Shown here in pieces: positions 16,961 to 25,637 of a DNA stretch of 64,000 nucleotides (its first letter is position 1; every line of letters starts with the position of its first letter). The DNA is from JABMQF01 sp964563755 (GTDB lineage: Archaea > Nanobdellota > Nanobdellia > Woesearchaeales > UBA11576). The position numbers were made by a program, and so were the translations under genes. Where the stretch lies: the NCBI GenBank assembly GCA_964563755.1, contig CAZLYC010000003.1, forward strand, positions 62,001 through 126,000, given 5' to 3'. The notes below the pieces were generated by a model. It did no database searches, had not been told where the DNA came from, and worked only from the letters and a program-made list of their open reading frames with translations.

Positions 16961-17839
16961 ATGGAGACGCAGCAAGTCCTGAAAAAAGTGAAGAAAGTCG
17001 AGATAAAGACACGCGGACTAGTGGAAGGCCTGCTCTCTGGCGCATACCACTCCATATTCAAAGGAAGAGGCATAGAATTCTCAGAAGTACGCGAATACGT
17101 GCCTGGCGACGATGTAAGGACAATAGACTGGAACGTCACAGCAAGGATGAACAACCCTTATGTCAAGGAATTCATAGAAGAAAGAGACTTGACGGTCATG
17201 ATACTTTTCGACATCTCAGGAAGCGGCGAGTTCGGAAGCGAGAAAGAGAAGAAAGAATCAGCGACAGAGCTTGCGGCATCACTCATGTTCGCAGCGATGA
17301 GAAACAATGACCATGTAGGACTTGCTATGTTCACAGACAGGGTCGAGAGATTCATACCTCCAAGAAAGGGAAGAAGACACGCGCTAAAGCTGATACGAGA
17401 GATGATAACATACCAGCCGCAGAGCAAGACAACATGCATCAAGAGCAGCGTAGAATTCGTCTCAAAAGTCCTCAAGAAAAAGAGCATAATATTCATAATA
17501 TCGGACTTCCTCGCAGAAGGATACGAAAAACAGCTCAAGATGCTCAGGAACAGGCATGACGTAATCGCTGTAAACATAAACGACCTAAGAGAACACGAGA
17601 TACCTGATATAGGATACCTCCAGCTTGAGGATGATGAAACAGGAGAGCAGATACTCGTCGACACATCAGACCCTGAATTCAGGGAGAACTACTCGAGGCT
17701 AACAGGAGAGCACAACAAGTCTCTCAAGAACAAGTTCAAAAAACTGAAGATAGACAGCATCGACCTCAAAAGCCACGAGCCATTCGAGATTCCACTAAAA
17801 AGATTCTTCGCTCTTAGAAGCAGGAAGACGGTGAGATGA
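16961..17839 (+). CDS. DUF58-domain protein
   Basis: 292 residues with the DUF58 signature GAYHSIFKGRGIEFSEVREY followed by YVPGDDVRTIDWNVTARMN, and a degenerate VWA-like fold (VMILFDISGSGEFGSEKE, then FIISDFLAEGY). DUF58 proteins always travel with MoxR ATPases and are thought to be their partners. It starts 34 bases after moxR and overlaps the start of the VWA gene. Confidence 0.95.
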   Translation: METQQVLKKVKKVEIKTRGLVEGLLSGAYHSIFKGRGIEFSEVREYVPGDDVRTIDWNVTARMNNPYVKEFIEERDLTVMILFDISGSGEFGSEKEKKESATELAASLMFAAMRNNDHVGLAMFTDRVERFIPPRKGRRHALKLIREMITYQPQSKTTCIKSSVEFVSKVLKKKSIIFIISDFLAEGYEKQLKMLRNRHDVIAVNINDLREHEIPDIGYLQLEDDETGEQILVDTSDPEFRENYSRLTGEHNKSLKNKFKKLKIDSIDLKSHEPFEIPLKRFFALRSRKTVR

Positions 17840-18786
17840 TGGCAGGTTTCAGCACACCGATAATACTAGTATTCCTTCTTGCGGTACCTATAATATATTA
17901 CGCTTACCGAATTGCGATGGAGAAGAAGAAACAGGCAGCGATGAAATTCAGCAGGGTAGGACTTGTCAAAGAGGCCGCGAAATACCAGAAGAACTGGAGA
18001 GTGCATGCGCACTTCTGGCTAAGCGTCGCCGCAATAACACTCATGATACTCGCATTCGCAGACCCGCATATTCCACTTAAGCAGACAAAAGAAGGAGTCA
18101 ACGTCGTCCTTGTAATCGATAATTCCGGTTCAATGCAAGCACAAGACTACCAGCCTAACAGACTTGAAGCAGCAAAGTCATCAGCAGCAATACTCGTCGA
18201 AGACCTTAACGAAAAAGACCATGTAGGAGTCGTTCTTTTCGAGAACGGAGCGACAACAGCAGCATACCTCAGCCCATTCAAGGAAAGGGTCAAAGAAAAA
18301 CTCATGGCAATAACTGCAAGAGAAGGAAGAACAGCACTTGGAGATGGCCTAAGCCTCGCAGTAGACATGGCTGATTCAATCCCTAACAAGAAAAAAGTCA
18401 TAATACTACTAAGCGACGGAGTATCAAATTCAGGAGTTATAACCCCACAAGAAGCAGCAGTATTCGCAAAGACAAGCAAGATACAGGTATACACTGTAGG
18501 CATGGGCTCGACTGACAAGACTGTTCTCGGTTACGACTTCTTCGGAAATCCACAGTACGCAGAACTCGATGAAGATACCCTAAAAAGCATAGCACAGCTC
18601 ACAGGGGCAAAATATTACAGGTCAGTCGATGATAAGACACTTGATGATGTATACAAGAACATAAGCAAGGACATAAAACGGGAGAAAGAGGAGACAAGCA
18701 TAGCAAGATGGTTCTTCATAGCAGCGCTACTTGTACTTCTCGCAGACATGTACATAAGATACGGCTCCAAGAGGATTGTACAATGA
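17836..18786 (+). CDS. VWA-domain membrane protein (BatA-like)
   Basis: 316 residues: an N-terminal membrane helix, a second helix near residue 65 (WLSVAAITLMILAFADPHIP), then a von Willebrand factor A domain with an intact MIDAS motif DNSGS (Asp 95, Ser 97, Ser 99) and LLSDG near residue 195, and a C-terminal helix (WFFIAALLVLLADMYIRYG). This is the BatA arrangement. The VWA domain should face away from or along the membrane and bind a metal-dependent ligand. It overlaps the downstream gene by four bases. Confidence 0.9.
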   Translation: MMAGFSTPIILVFLLAVPIIYYAYRIAMEKKKQAAMKFSRVGLVKEAAKYQKNWRVHAHFWLSVAAITLMILAFADPHIPLKQTKEGVNVVLVIDNSGSMQAQDYQPNRLEAAKSSAAILVEDLNEKDHVGVVLFENGATTAAYLSPFKERVKEKLMAITAREGRTALGDGLSLAVDMADSIPNKKKVIILLSDGVSNSGVITPQEAAVFAKTSKIQVYTVGMGSTDKTVLGYDFFGNPQYAELDEDTLKSIAQLTGAKYYRSVDDKTLDDVYKNISKDIKREKEETSIARWFFIAALLVLLADMYIRYGSKRIVQ

Positions 18787-20369
18787 GCAAAAAAATCCTG
18801 TTCACAGCGTTAGCGCTCATACTGGTAATGATAAGCTCTGCGCATGCAGAAGAGCTTACTGTAAAGAAGACAATAGCAGAGACCGAACTGCAAACAGGAG
18901 GCAGCGCTACAATACAGCTCAACTTCACGAATCCTTTTGGCGAGGAACTCAAGATAAAAATCGTCGACAAGAACGTGATGGCAAACAATGGAGTAGATAT
19001 CCAATGCATGGAGATGACGCTGCCGCCGAACAAAGGCGCAGTCATACAGTACACTCCGATACAGCTTTTTCAAGAAGGAGAATTCACACTTTCTGCAGCA
19101 GAAGTCACATATACAAACCCTGATTCCGGCGATGAAGAAGAGATAAAATCAAACAAACTTGAAGTCACTGTCGAAGAAGGCAGCCAAGCAAGCAGCGGCG
19201 GGCAGGGGATAACGACAATATATCAGTGCGACGGACAGAACATGCAGTCCACATCATTCTCATCAAGCGGAAGCAACATGCAGGTAAGCATGACGAGCAG
19301 CATGCAGCAACAGATGGACCAGATGCAACAGCAGATGAATGAACAGATGCAGCAACAGGCAAGCCAGATGCAACAGAAGAAGAACGCTGCGCAGAACAGC
19401 CAGATGGACCAGGACGCAGGAGCATTGAAGCAGGAGATGCAGAGGCAAAGAGAAGAATTCAAGCAGATGCAGCAGGAACTCGCAAAGAAGATGGGCGAGA
19501 ATGAAGAGATAATGAAGGCTCACCAGGACATGCTTGACCAGGGATACAACATGACCAACATGGAAATAGACCCTGAGACAAATGACACTGGAAACTTCAA
19601 GATGAACTACCAGAAAGCCAATGGCGAGAGCGGTTCGGTAAGCGGCAAGATGCAAGATGGACAGCTCAGCGAGATGCAGAAACAATCCCCAGAGGAAGAA
19701 AGACAGATGATGGAACAGCTGAAACAGAATCCGCAGTTCCAGAACTACTCACAGCAGCTGCAAAAACAAGGATTCAACCAGACAGCGATGAAACTCATGA
19801 TGCAGGGCAACACGACACAAGCAGTAGTCGAATACAAGAACCCTGAAGGACAGAACGCGAACATAAGCGCAGATTTCATCAACCAGACAATAAATAAAGT
19901 CGAGATGAACAAGGAAGAAGACAATAAAAAATGGTGGAAATCATACGCTATCCCAATAATTCTGCTCTTGCTGGCGCTCTTGGGCTACTGGCTCTACAGG
20001 AAATACTTCAAGAAGAAAGAAGAGACTGAAGAAGAAAAGCAAAAACATGAGAAACCGATAGATTACCACAAAGAAGCAAGAAAGATGATAGAAGAAGCGA
20101 AAAGACTCTTTGCTGAGAAAAAAGAAAAGGACGCATACGAAAGAGCAAGCCAGGCGATAAGGCTGTTCTACACACATAAGCTTGGCTACAAGAAAGAGCT
20201 CACAAACTCACAGACAATAAACGTGCTAAAGAAAAACAAGATACATCACAATGAAACCCAGAAATGCCTCAACATGTGCGGCATGGTGGAATTTGCCAAA
20301 TACGAAGCCAACAGGAAAGACTTCTTGGAGATAATAAAAACAGCCGAAAATATAGTCAACAAAAGCTGA
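18783..20369 (+). CDS. BatD-like secreted membrane protein with Met/Gln-rich region
   Basis: 528 residues. The ATG at 18783 overlaps the preceding stop and gives a proper signal peptide (MSKKILFTALALILVMISSA). Residues about 25-135 form a beta domain with a CARDB/BatD-like pattern. Residues about 150-380 are exceptionally rich in Met and Gln (QQMDQMQQQMNEQMQQQASQ). A membrane helix near residue 392 (IPIILLLLALLGYWLYRKYF) is followed by a cytoplasmic Lys/Glu segment and a helical DUF4129-like C-terminus. It completes the MoxR-DUF58-VWA operon. The Met/Gln part may bind metal or be a flexible linker; that is inference. Confidence 0.75.
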   Translation: MSKKILFTALALILVMISSAHAEELTVKKTIAETELQTGGSATIQLNFTNPFGEELKIKIVDKNVMANNGVDIQCMEMTLPPNKGAVIQYTPIQLFQEGEFTLSAAEVTYTNPDSGDEEEIKSNKLEVTVEEGSQASSGGQGITTIYQCDGQNMQSTSFSSSGSNMQVSMTSSMQQQMDQMQQQMNEQMQQQASQMQQKKNAAQNSQMDQDAGALKQEMQRQREEFKQMQQELAKKMGENEEIMKAHQDMLDQGYNMTNMEIDPETNDTGNFKMNYQKANGESGSVSGKMQDGQLSEMQKQSPEEERQMMEQLKQNPQFQNYSQQLQKQGFNQTAMKLMMQGNTTQAVVEYKNPEGQNANISADFINQTINKVEMNKEEDNKKWWKSYAIPIILLLLALLGYWLYRKYFKKKEETEEEKQKHEKPIDYHKEARKMIEEAKRLFAEKKEKDAYERASQAIRLFYTHKLGYKKELTNSQTINVLKKNKIHHNETQKCLNMCGMVEFAKYEANRKDFLEIIKTAENIVNKS

Positions 20370-20424
20370 AAAAAACAGTTTTCAGCACAAAATATTAAAA
20401 TAGACCTATAAAGAAGAGTTCAAC

Positions 20425-23100
20425 ATGTCAACCGAAAGCCTCAAGAGAATATTCAACCCGAAATCAATCGCAGTAATCGGAGCATCAAACGATGAGACAA
20501 GCGTAGGATACGCACTTTTCAAAAATATAAAAGAGAGCAAGTACAAAGGAAAATTATACGCAATAAACCCTAACCATGCGGCAGTACAAGGAGAGAAAAC
20601 CTATCCTTCTGTAAGCAAGATAAATGACAAGATAGACCTCATCATAATAGCTACGCCAGCAAGCACAGTCGAAAGCATAGTCGAAGAGTGCGCGAAATCC
20701 GGAGCCGGCGGAGCAGTGATAGTATCAGCAGGATTCAACAAGACAGAAAAAGAAGGAAAGGAAAGAGCAGAGAGAGTGCTCGCGATATCCCAGAAATATG
20801 GATTCCGAGTGCTCGGACCAAACTGCCTCGGATTCTTACGCCCATCACTCGAGCTTAACGCGAGCTTCGCGATAAAAAATGCCAAACGCGGAAACATAGC
20901 ACTGATATCTCAGAGTGGTGCGTTATGCACAGTATTCCTCGACTGGGCAGAAGAGCACAATGTAGGCTTCAACTACTTTGTATCCGTCGGAGACATGCTT
21001 GACCTTGGTTTCCACGACCTAATAGACTACTTCGGAAACGACCCTGAGACAAAAAGCATACTCATCTACATGGAATCGATAACAAACGCAAGGAAATTCA
21101 TGAGCGCAGCAAGGGCTGTCGCAAGATCAAAACCGATAATAGTCCTCAAATCCGGAAGAAGTGATGCAGGAAGCAAGGCAGCAGCATCACACACAGGAAG
21201 CATAGCAGGAAACGACCTCATATTCGACGCGGCATTCAAACGCGCAGGGATAATAAGAGTCAACACAGTAGAACAGCTGTTCGACTGCGCAAAAGCACTC
21301 GCTATGCAGAGAAGGCCCGATGGAAACAGGCTCGCGATAATAACTAACGCAGGAGGACCGGGAGTCCTTGCGACAGACCTATTGATGAAAAGAGGAGGGG
21401 AAACAGCAAAACTCTCTGAAAAGACCTTTAAAAAAATGGACGCATTCCTCCCAAAGACCTGGAGCAGAGCGAATCCTATCGACATAATTGGAGACGCTGA
21501 CCCTGAACGTTTCAGAAAAGCTGTCGAAGCATGCGCAGATGATGAAAACGTAGACGCGCTACTCGTAATACTCACACCACAGTCAATGACAAAGCCAGCT
21601 CTAGTCGCAAAAGGCATGATAGTGATAGACAAGAAGACGCAAAAGACAATACTTGCGGCATTCATGGGTTCAGAAGAAGTAGCAGAAGCAAAAGCGCTGC
21701 TGGAGAAGAACAATATTCCTGTGTATCCTACCCCTGAAGCAGCAGTCAAATGCTTCACGAACATGCACAGCTACTCACGAAACCTCGAACTGCTATACGA
21801 GACTCCTGCTTCAATACCTCACGCATTCACACCAGACCAAAAAAAGGCAAGGGCAATCATAGATACTGCTGCAAAAGAGAAAAGAGAAAACCTCACAGAG
21901 ATAGAAGCGAAACGGCTTCTTGAGACATACCAGATACCTACCACCAGAACAACTATTGCAAAGACCGCTAAAGAAGCCGGAGCATCTGCTGAAAAGATAG
22001 GATTCCCGCTAGCAATGAAGATAGTGTCAAAGGACATACTCCACAAGACAGATATCGGAGGAGTGAAACTTGACATACAAAACAAGGCAGAAGCCGAGAA
22101 AGCATTCGACGAAATAATAACCGCTGCAAAAAAGAAAGTACCTTCTGCGAAGATAGAAGGAGTGCTTATCGAAAGAATGGAGAAAAAGAGATACGAACTC
22201 CTCTTGGGCTGCAAGAAAGACCCTCTATTCGGGCCAGCGATAGTATTCGGCATGGGAGGAGTCGCGGTAGAAGTATTCAAAGACACGAATGTCGGACTGC
22301 CGCCTCTCAACATGGCGTTATCCATGAGACTCATCGAAGAGACAAAAATATTCAACCTGCTGAAAGGATACAGAGGAATGCCTGCAGTAGATATCAATTC
22401 AATACAGTTCCTGCTATACAAGTTCGCATACCTGGTCATGGATTTCCCTGAGATAAAAGAGATTGACATAAACCCGTTCTCAGTCGACGAGAACGGAGGA
22501 GTTGTGCTGGACGCAAAAGTCGTGCTTGACAAAGAGATTGTCATCAGTAAAACAAAAGTAGAGCCGCACTCTCATCTTGTCATATCACCCTACCCTAAAG
22601 AGTATATCAAGACAGCAAAGATGAACGATGGGAATTCTCTGATTCTCAGGCCCATAAGACCGGAAGACGAACCCATGGAAGAAGAGATGTTCAAAAGCAT
22701 GTCAGAAGAGACGCAGAGATTCAGGTTCTTCACCCTAATAAAAGATGTGACTCATGAACTTCTCATAAAGTACACACAGATAGACTATGACCGAGAAATC
22801 GCCATAATAGCAGAAGTCGAGGAAAAAGGAAAGAAAAAGATGGCTGGAGTCGTAAGACTGATAGGTGACCCTTACAATGATAACGCAGAGTTCGCGATTG
22901 TAGTCGCAGATCCCTGGCATGGCAGGGGAGCAGGCAATCTTCTGACAGACTACATCATAGAGATAGCCAAACTGCGGAAGCTCAGGAAGATATACGCATA
23001 TTTCCTCGGTGACAACAACAGGATGAAATACATGTTCGAGAAAAGAGGATTTGCGATAAAGAAAGAAGGAGACACATACTACGCGGAGCTTAAACTATAA
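20425..23100 (+). CDS. ADP-forming acyl-CoA synthetase fused to GNAT acetyltransferase
   Basis: 891 residues combining three parts. Residues 1-460 are the alpha part of acetate-CoA ligase (ADP-forming): CoA-binding SIAVIGASNDETSVGYALF and the phospho-His loop AAASHTGSIAGND. Residues about 485-715 are the ATP-grasp beta part, with MKIVSKDILHKTDIGGVKL and IDINPFSV. Residues about 730-891 are a GNAT acetyltransferase with acetyl-CoA motif WHGRGAGNLL. The synthetase converts acyl-CoA, ADP and Pi to acid, CoA and ATP, a common energy step in fermenting archaea. The GNAT fusion also resembles protein acetyltransferase Pat, so a regulatory role is possible. Confidence 0.9.
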   Translation: MSTESLKRIFNPKSIAVIGASNDETSVGYALFKNIKESKYKGKLYAINPNHAAVQGEKTYPSVSKINDKIDLIIIATPASTVESIVEECAKSGAGGAVIVSAGFNKTEKEGKERAERVLAISQKYGFRVLGPNCLGFLRPSLELNASFAIKNAKRGNIALISQSGALCTVFLDWAEEHNVGFNYFVSVGDMLDLGFHDLIDYFGNDPETKSILIYMESITNARKFMSAARAVARSKPIIVLKSGRSDAGSKAAASHTGSIAGNDLIFDAAFKRAGIIRVNTVEQLFDCAKALAMQRRPDGNRLAIITNAGGPGVLATDLLMKRGGETAKLSEKTFKKMDAFLPKTWSRANPIDIIGDADPERFRKAVEACADDENVDALLVILTPQSMTKPALVAKGMIVIDKKTQKTILAAFMGSEEVAEAKALLEKNNIPVYPTPEAAVKCFTNMHSYSRNLELLYETPASIPHAFTPDQKKARAIIDTAAKEKRENLTEIEAKRLLETYQIPTTRTTIAKTAKEAGASAEKIGFPLAMKIVSKDILHKTDIGGVKLDIQNKAEAEKAFDEIITAAKKKVPSAKIEGVLIERMEKKRYELLLGCKKDPLFGPAIVFGMGGVAVEVFKDTNVGLPPLNMALSMRLIEETKIFNLLKGYRGMPAVDINSIQFLLYKFAYLVMDFPEIKEIDINPFSVDENGGVVLDAKVVLDKEIVISKTKVEPHSHLVISPYPKEYIKTAKMNDGNSLILRPIRPEDEPMEEEMFKSMSEETQRFRFFTLIKDVTHELLIKYTQIDYDREIAIIAEVEEKGKKKMAGVVRLIGDPYNDNAEFAIVVADPWHGRGAGNLLTDYIIEIAKLRKLRKIYAYFLGDNNRMKYMFEKRGFAIKKEGDTYYAELKL

Positions 23101-23176
23101 CAAATCACATTGAAGCCACCGAAAACTTTAAAACAAGAAATGTTGAATACCAAAAAATGTTAAAAAGGTGCTACAA

Positions 23177-24349
23177 ATGAAAAAAATCGCGATACTGCTC
23201 GGTTTGCTCGTATTATTATCATTACTCAATATATCTCTCTTATCTGCGCAGGAAGAGGCTTCTCCGATAACTGTTGAGATGGTATATTTCTATGGCCAAG
23301 GATGCCCACACTGCGCAAAGATGGAGGGTTTTGTCGAAGAGCTTGAAATCAAATATCCGACGCTTATCATACACAAATATGAAGTCTATGCTGATCAGGC
23401 AGGCAGGGAGATGTTCCAGAAACTGACAGACGCACATGGCACCAAGATTTCAGGAGTTCCGACAACATACATAAACGGTAATATGATTGTCGGCTTCAGC
23501 GACGCGCTGGGAAAACAGATAGAACAGGAGATAAGGCACTGCATAGAGTTCGGATGCGAATCTCCTCTTGACAGACTCGAGAAGAAAGATGACACCACCA
23601 CGCTTACCTGCGAAGGAGACAAATCACCTATAGAAGACCCGCATATCTCTGATACAAAGAGGACACTAACCCTCGGCGCAGTCATAACTGGCGCTCTTGT
23701 GGATTCAATAAATCCCTGTGAATTTGCGGTGCTGATACTGCTTCTGACAGCAATACTTGCAGCAGGCAACAGGAAAAGAGCCCTGTTTGCAGGATTTGCA
23801 TTCACTGCAGCAATCTACATATCATATTATCTCATGGGACTCGGGCTGTTCTCAGCAATACAAGCGTCAGGCTTTACGCACATGTTCTACGGGATAGTCG
23901 CAGGACTTGCCATCATAGTAGGACTGTTTAACCTAAAGGACTATTTGTGGTATGGTAAATGGTTTGTCATGGAAGTCCCCTTGTCATGGAGGCCAAAGAT
24001 GAAGATGCTCATAAAGAGCATAACATCAGTTCCAGGAGCATTCCTGATAGGATTTGTCGTCAGCCTTTTCCTCTTGCCGTGCACATCAGGTCCATACATA
24101 GTCATACTCGGACTTCTTGCAAAGACAGTGACACATAATTATGCACTAATTTTGCTTCTGCTATACAACCTGATATTTGTCATGCCGATGATAATAATAA
24201 CCCTCTTGGTCTACTTCGGATTCACGACAACAGAACAGGCAGAGCACTGGAGAACTACGAAGCTCAGGACACTGCACCTCATAACAGGCATCGTCATGCT
24301 CATCATAGGATTCGTGATGATAGGAGCCATACTGCTAGGGTATGTGTAA
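23177..24349 (+). CDS. Thioredoxin-like domain fused to CcdA/DsbD-type membrane domain
   Basis: 390 residues. The start at 23177 was chosen for its AAAAAGGTGCTACAA ribosome site. A signal/anchor helix is followed by a thioredoxin fold with YFYGQGCPHCAKMEG (CPHC active site). From about residue 165 come six membrane helices with CcdA marks: the Cys of DSINPCEFAVLILLL and the later LPCTSGPYIVILGLL. This is a self-contained thiol relay that moves electrons across the membrane to an extracellular thioredoxin domain, likely to keep secreted Cys proteins (such as the disulfide-bearing pilins) in the correct state; the partner is inference. Confidence 0.9.
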   Translation: MKKIAILLGLLVLLSLLNISLLSAQEEASPITVEMVYFYGQGCPHCAKMEGFVEELEIKYPTLIIHKYEVYADQAGREMFQKLTDAHGTKISGVPTTYINGNMIVGFSDALGKQIEQEIRHCIEFGCESPLDRLEKKDDTTTLTCEGDKSPIEDPHISDTKRTLTLGAVITGALVDSINPCEFAVLILLLTAILAAGNRKRALFAGFAFTAAIYISYYLMGLGLFSAIQASGFTHMFYGIVAGLAIIVGLFNLKDYLWYGKWFVMEVPLSWRPKMKMLIKSITSVPGAFLIGFVVSLFLLPCTSGPYIVILGLLAKTVTHNYALILLLLYNLIFVMPMIIITLLVYFGFTTTEQAEHWRTTKLRTLHLITGIVMLIIGFVMIGAILLGYV

Positions 24350-24357
24350 AAACAGAA

Positions 24358-24380
24358 TTCTTTTTTGATTTGTTTTAGTT
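24358..24380 (+). terminator. T-rich terminator after the thioredoxin-CcdA gene
   Basis: Directly after the stop comes TTCTTTTTTGATTTGTTTTA, a T-rich tract typical of archaeal termination. Confidence 0.5.
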
Positions 24381-24473
24381 ATCTGTATTTGAAAGACTAG
24401 TTTCAACAATACAACCAACAATTCTGACTTGAAAAGCCCAACTGCGCTTAAATATAGAAACATTTAAATAGTT

Positions 24474-24495
24474 ATTATGAATATATATTCATAAT
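24474..24495. promoter_or_regulatory. 22-base perfect palindrome, candidate DUF134 operator
   Basis: Positions 24474-24495 are a perfect palindrome with inner arms ATGAATA and TATTCAT separated by TA. It lies a few bases after a TATA box (CATTTAAATA, 24461-24470), so a bound protein would cover the transcription start. The same arms with a two-base spacer recur before the DUF134 gene. Confidence 0.65.
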
Positions 24496-24521
24496 GGCCT
24501 GATTGGCCGGAGGTAAATAAA

Positions 24522-24767
24522 ATGCCAGGAGGAGACGGAACAGGACCCGCAGGTATGGGTTCACTCACAGGAAAAGGATTTGGACCATGCGGCGGAGGAA
24601 TGCGCAGAGGATTTGGAAGAGGCTATGGAAGGGGACTCGGTTTAAGACAGACAAGAGCAGTAACCCTGACAAAAGAAGAACAGAAGAAAATCCTTGAAGC
24701 TGAGCTTAAAGAACTAGATTTAGAAAAGCAAGAGATAGAGAAAAGACTGAAAGAAATGACGCAATAA
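24522..24767 (+). CDS. DUF5320 Gly-rich small protein
   Basis: 81 residues beginning MPGGDGTGPAGMGSLTGKGF, the DUF5320 signature, then a Gly/Arg-rich stretch (RRGFGRGYGRGLGLR) and a charged C-terminal helix (EEQKKILEAELKELDLEKQE). Function is unknown, but members are nearly always next to NifX/NifB-type iron-molybdenum cofactor family proteins, as here. Ribosome site GGAGG at 24509. It has its own promoter with a palindrome over the start region. Confidence 0.85.
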   Translation: MPGGDGTGPAGMGSLTGKGFGPCGGGMRRGFGRGYGRGLGLRQTRAVTLTKEEQKKILEAELKELDLEKQEIEKRLKEMTQ

Positions 24768-24769
24768 TT

Positions 24770-24789
24770 TCTGTTGATTTTTTATTTTC
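24770..24789 (+). terminator. T-rich tract after DUF5320 gene
   Basis: TTCTGTTGATTTTTTATTTT after the stop codon is a plausible terminator; the next gene has its own TATA box. Confidence 0.4.
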
Positions 24790-24808
24790 GTAAGATTTAA
24801 ATAGAAAT

Positions 24809-24824
24809 ATGAATAAGTATTCAT
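24809..24824. promoter_or_regulatory. Inverted repeat before DUF134 gene, candidate operator
   Basis: ATGAATA-AG-TATTCAT sits directly before the start codon at 24826 and about ten bases after the TATA element GATTTAAATA. Its arms are identical to those of the palindrome at 24474. Confidence 0.6.
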
Positions 24825-24825
24825 T

Positions 24826-25116
24826 ATGGCGCGTCCAAGACTTTGCAGGAGAGTCGGATTCAATCCAAACGTAACTTATTTTAAACCAAGAGGCGTTCCT
24901 TTAAGTGAATCCGAAGAGGTCATTTTGCATGTTGATGAATATGAAGCAATCAGACTTAAGGATTTAGAAGGATTAGAACAGGAAAATTGTGCAAAAAAGA
25001 TGAATATTTCTCAGCCAACATTTCACAGGCTAGTCATATCAGCAAGAAGAAAGATAGCTGACGCAATAATAAACGGCAAATCCATAAAGATAGAAGGAGG
25101 CAATTACAAGCTATGA
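24826..25116 (+). CDS. DUF134 (UPF0251) helix-turn-helix regulator
   Basis: 96 residues matching the DUF134 family: RPRLCRRVGFNP at the N-terminus, LHVDEYEAIRLKDLEGLEQE, and a sigma-like helix-turn-helix (CAKKMNISQPTFHRLVISAR). These proteins are DNA-binding and sit with DUF5320 and NifX-like proteins. The inverted repeat overlapping its own start and the matching palindrome before the DUF5320 gene suggest autoregulation (inference). The message is leaderless: TATA about 28 bases before the ATG. Confidence 0.85.
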   Translation: MARPRLCRRVGFNPNVTYFKPRGVPLSESEEVILHVDEYEAIRLKDLEGLEQENCAKKMNISQPTFHRLVISARRKIADAIINGKSIKIEGGNYKL

Positions 25117-25165
25117 AAAATGTTCTATTCTATTTATAACTCATTTTCCATATGGATGGCCAAAA

Positions 25166-25513
25166 ATGAAAATAGCAATCGCAAGTGATGATAGAAAAAC
25201 CATATCACACCACTTCGGAAGAGCTTTAGGCTTTGTGGTTTTTGATATACAAGACGGAAAAGTCGTCAATAGAGATTATAGGCAAAATATCGGTAAAAAT
25301 ACGGGCGAGTGCGGAAGCTGCGACCATTCTGCCATGATTAAAAATGTAAGAGACTGCGAAATAGTAATCAGCTACGGAATGGGACAGAGAATATATGCAG
25401 ACTTATTAAATAGCCACATAACACCTATAGTGACTGAAGAAAATACTGTTGACAAAGCACTAGAACAATTCTTGAACAAACAGTTAAAGAACAGAACAGA
25501 TAAGTTACATTAG
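25166..25513 (+). CDS. NifX/NifB-type Fe-Mo cofactor family protein
   Basis: 115 residues of the dinitrogenase iron-molybdenum cofactor biosynthesis domain: MKIAIASDDRKTISHHFGRA at the start, CGSCDHSAMI in the middle and ISYGMGQRIYADLL. In nitrogen fixers this fold carries metal clusters; here no nitrogenase is seen and the role is probably handling an iron-sulfur cluster. It lies 50 bases after the DUF134 gene and has its own AT-rich promoter region with a short CCATATGG palindrome. Confidence 0.85.
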   Translation: MKIAIASDDRKTISHHFGRALGFVVFDIQDGKVVNRDYRQNIGKNTGECGSCDHSAMIKNVRDCEIVISYGMGQRIYADLLNSHITPIVTEENTVDKALEQFLNKQLKNRTDKLH

Positions 25514-25637
25514 TTCAAATTTAAGATAATAAAATGGTGACTTAAAGTCTTGCTGGACTTAACTGCAAAATTTCACTAATCACATAAGTGGATTTTTATC
25601 AATCTGTATAAAATATAATAAAAATATTAGGAGATAA

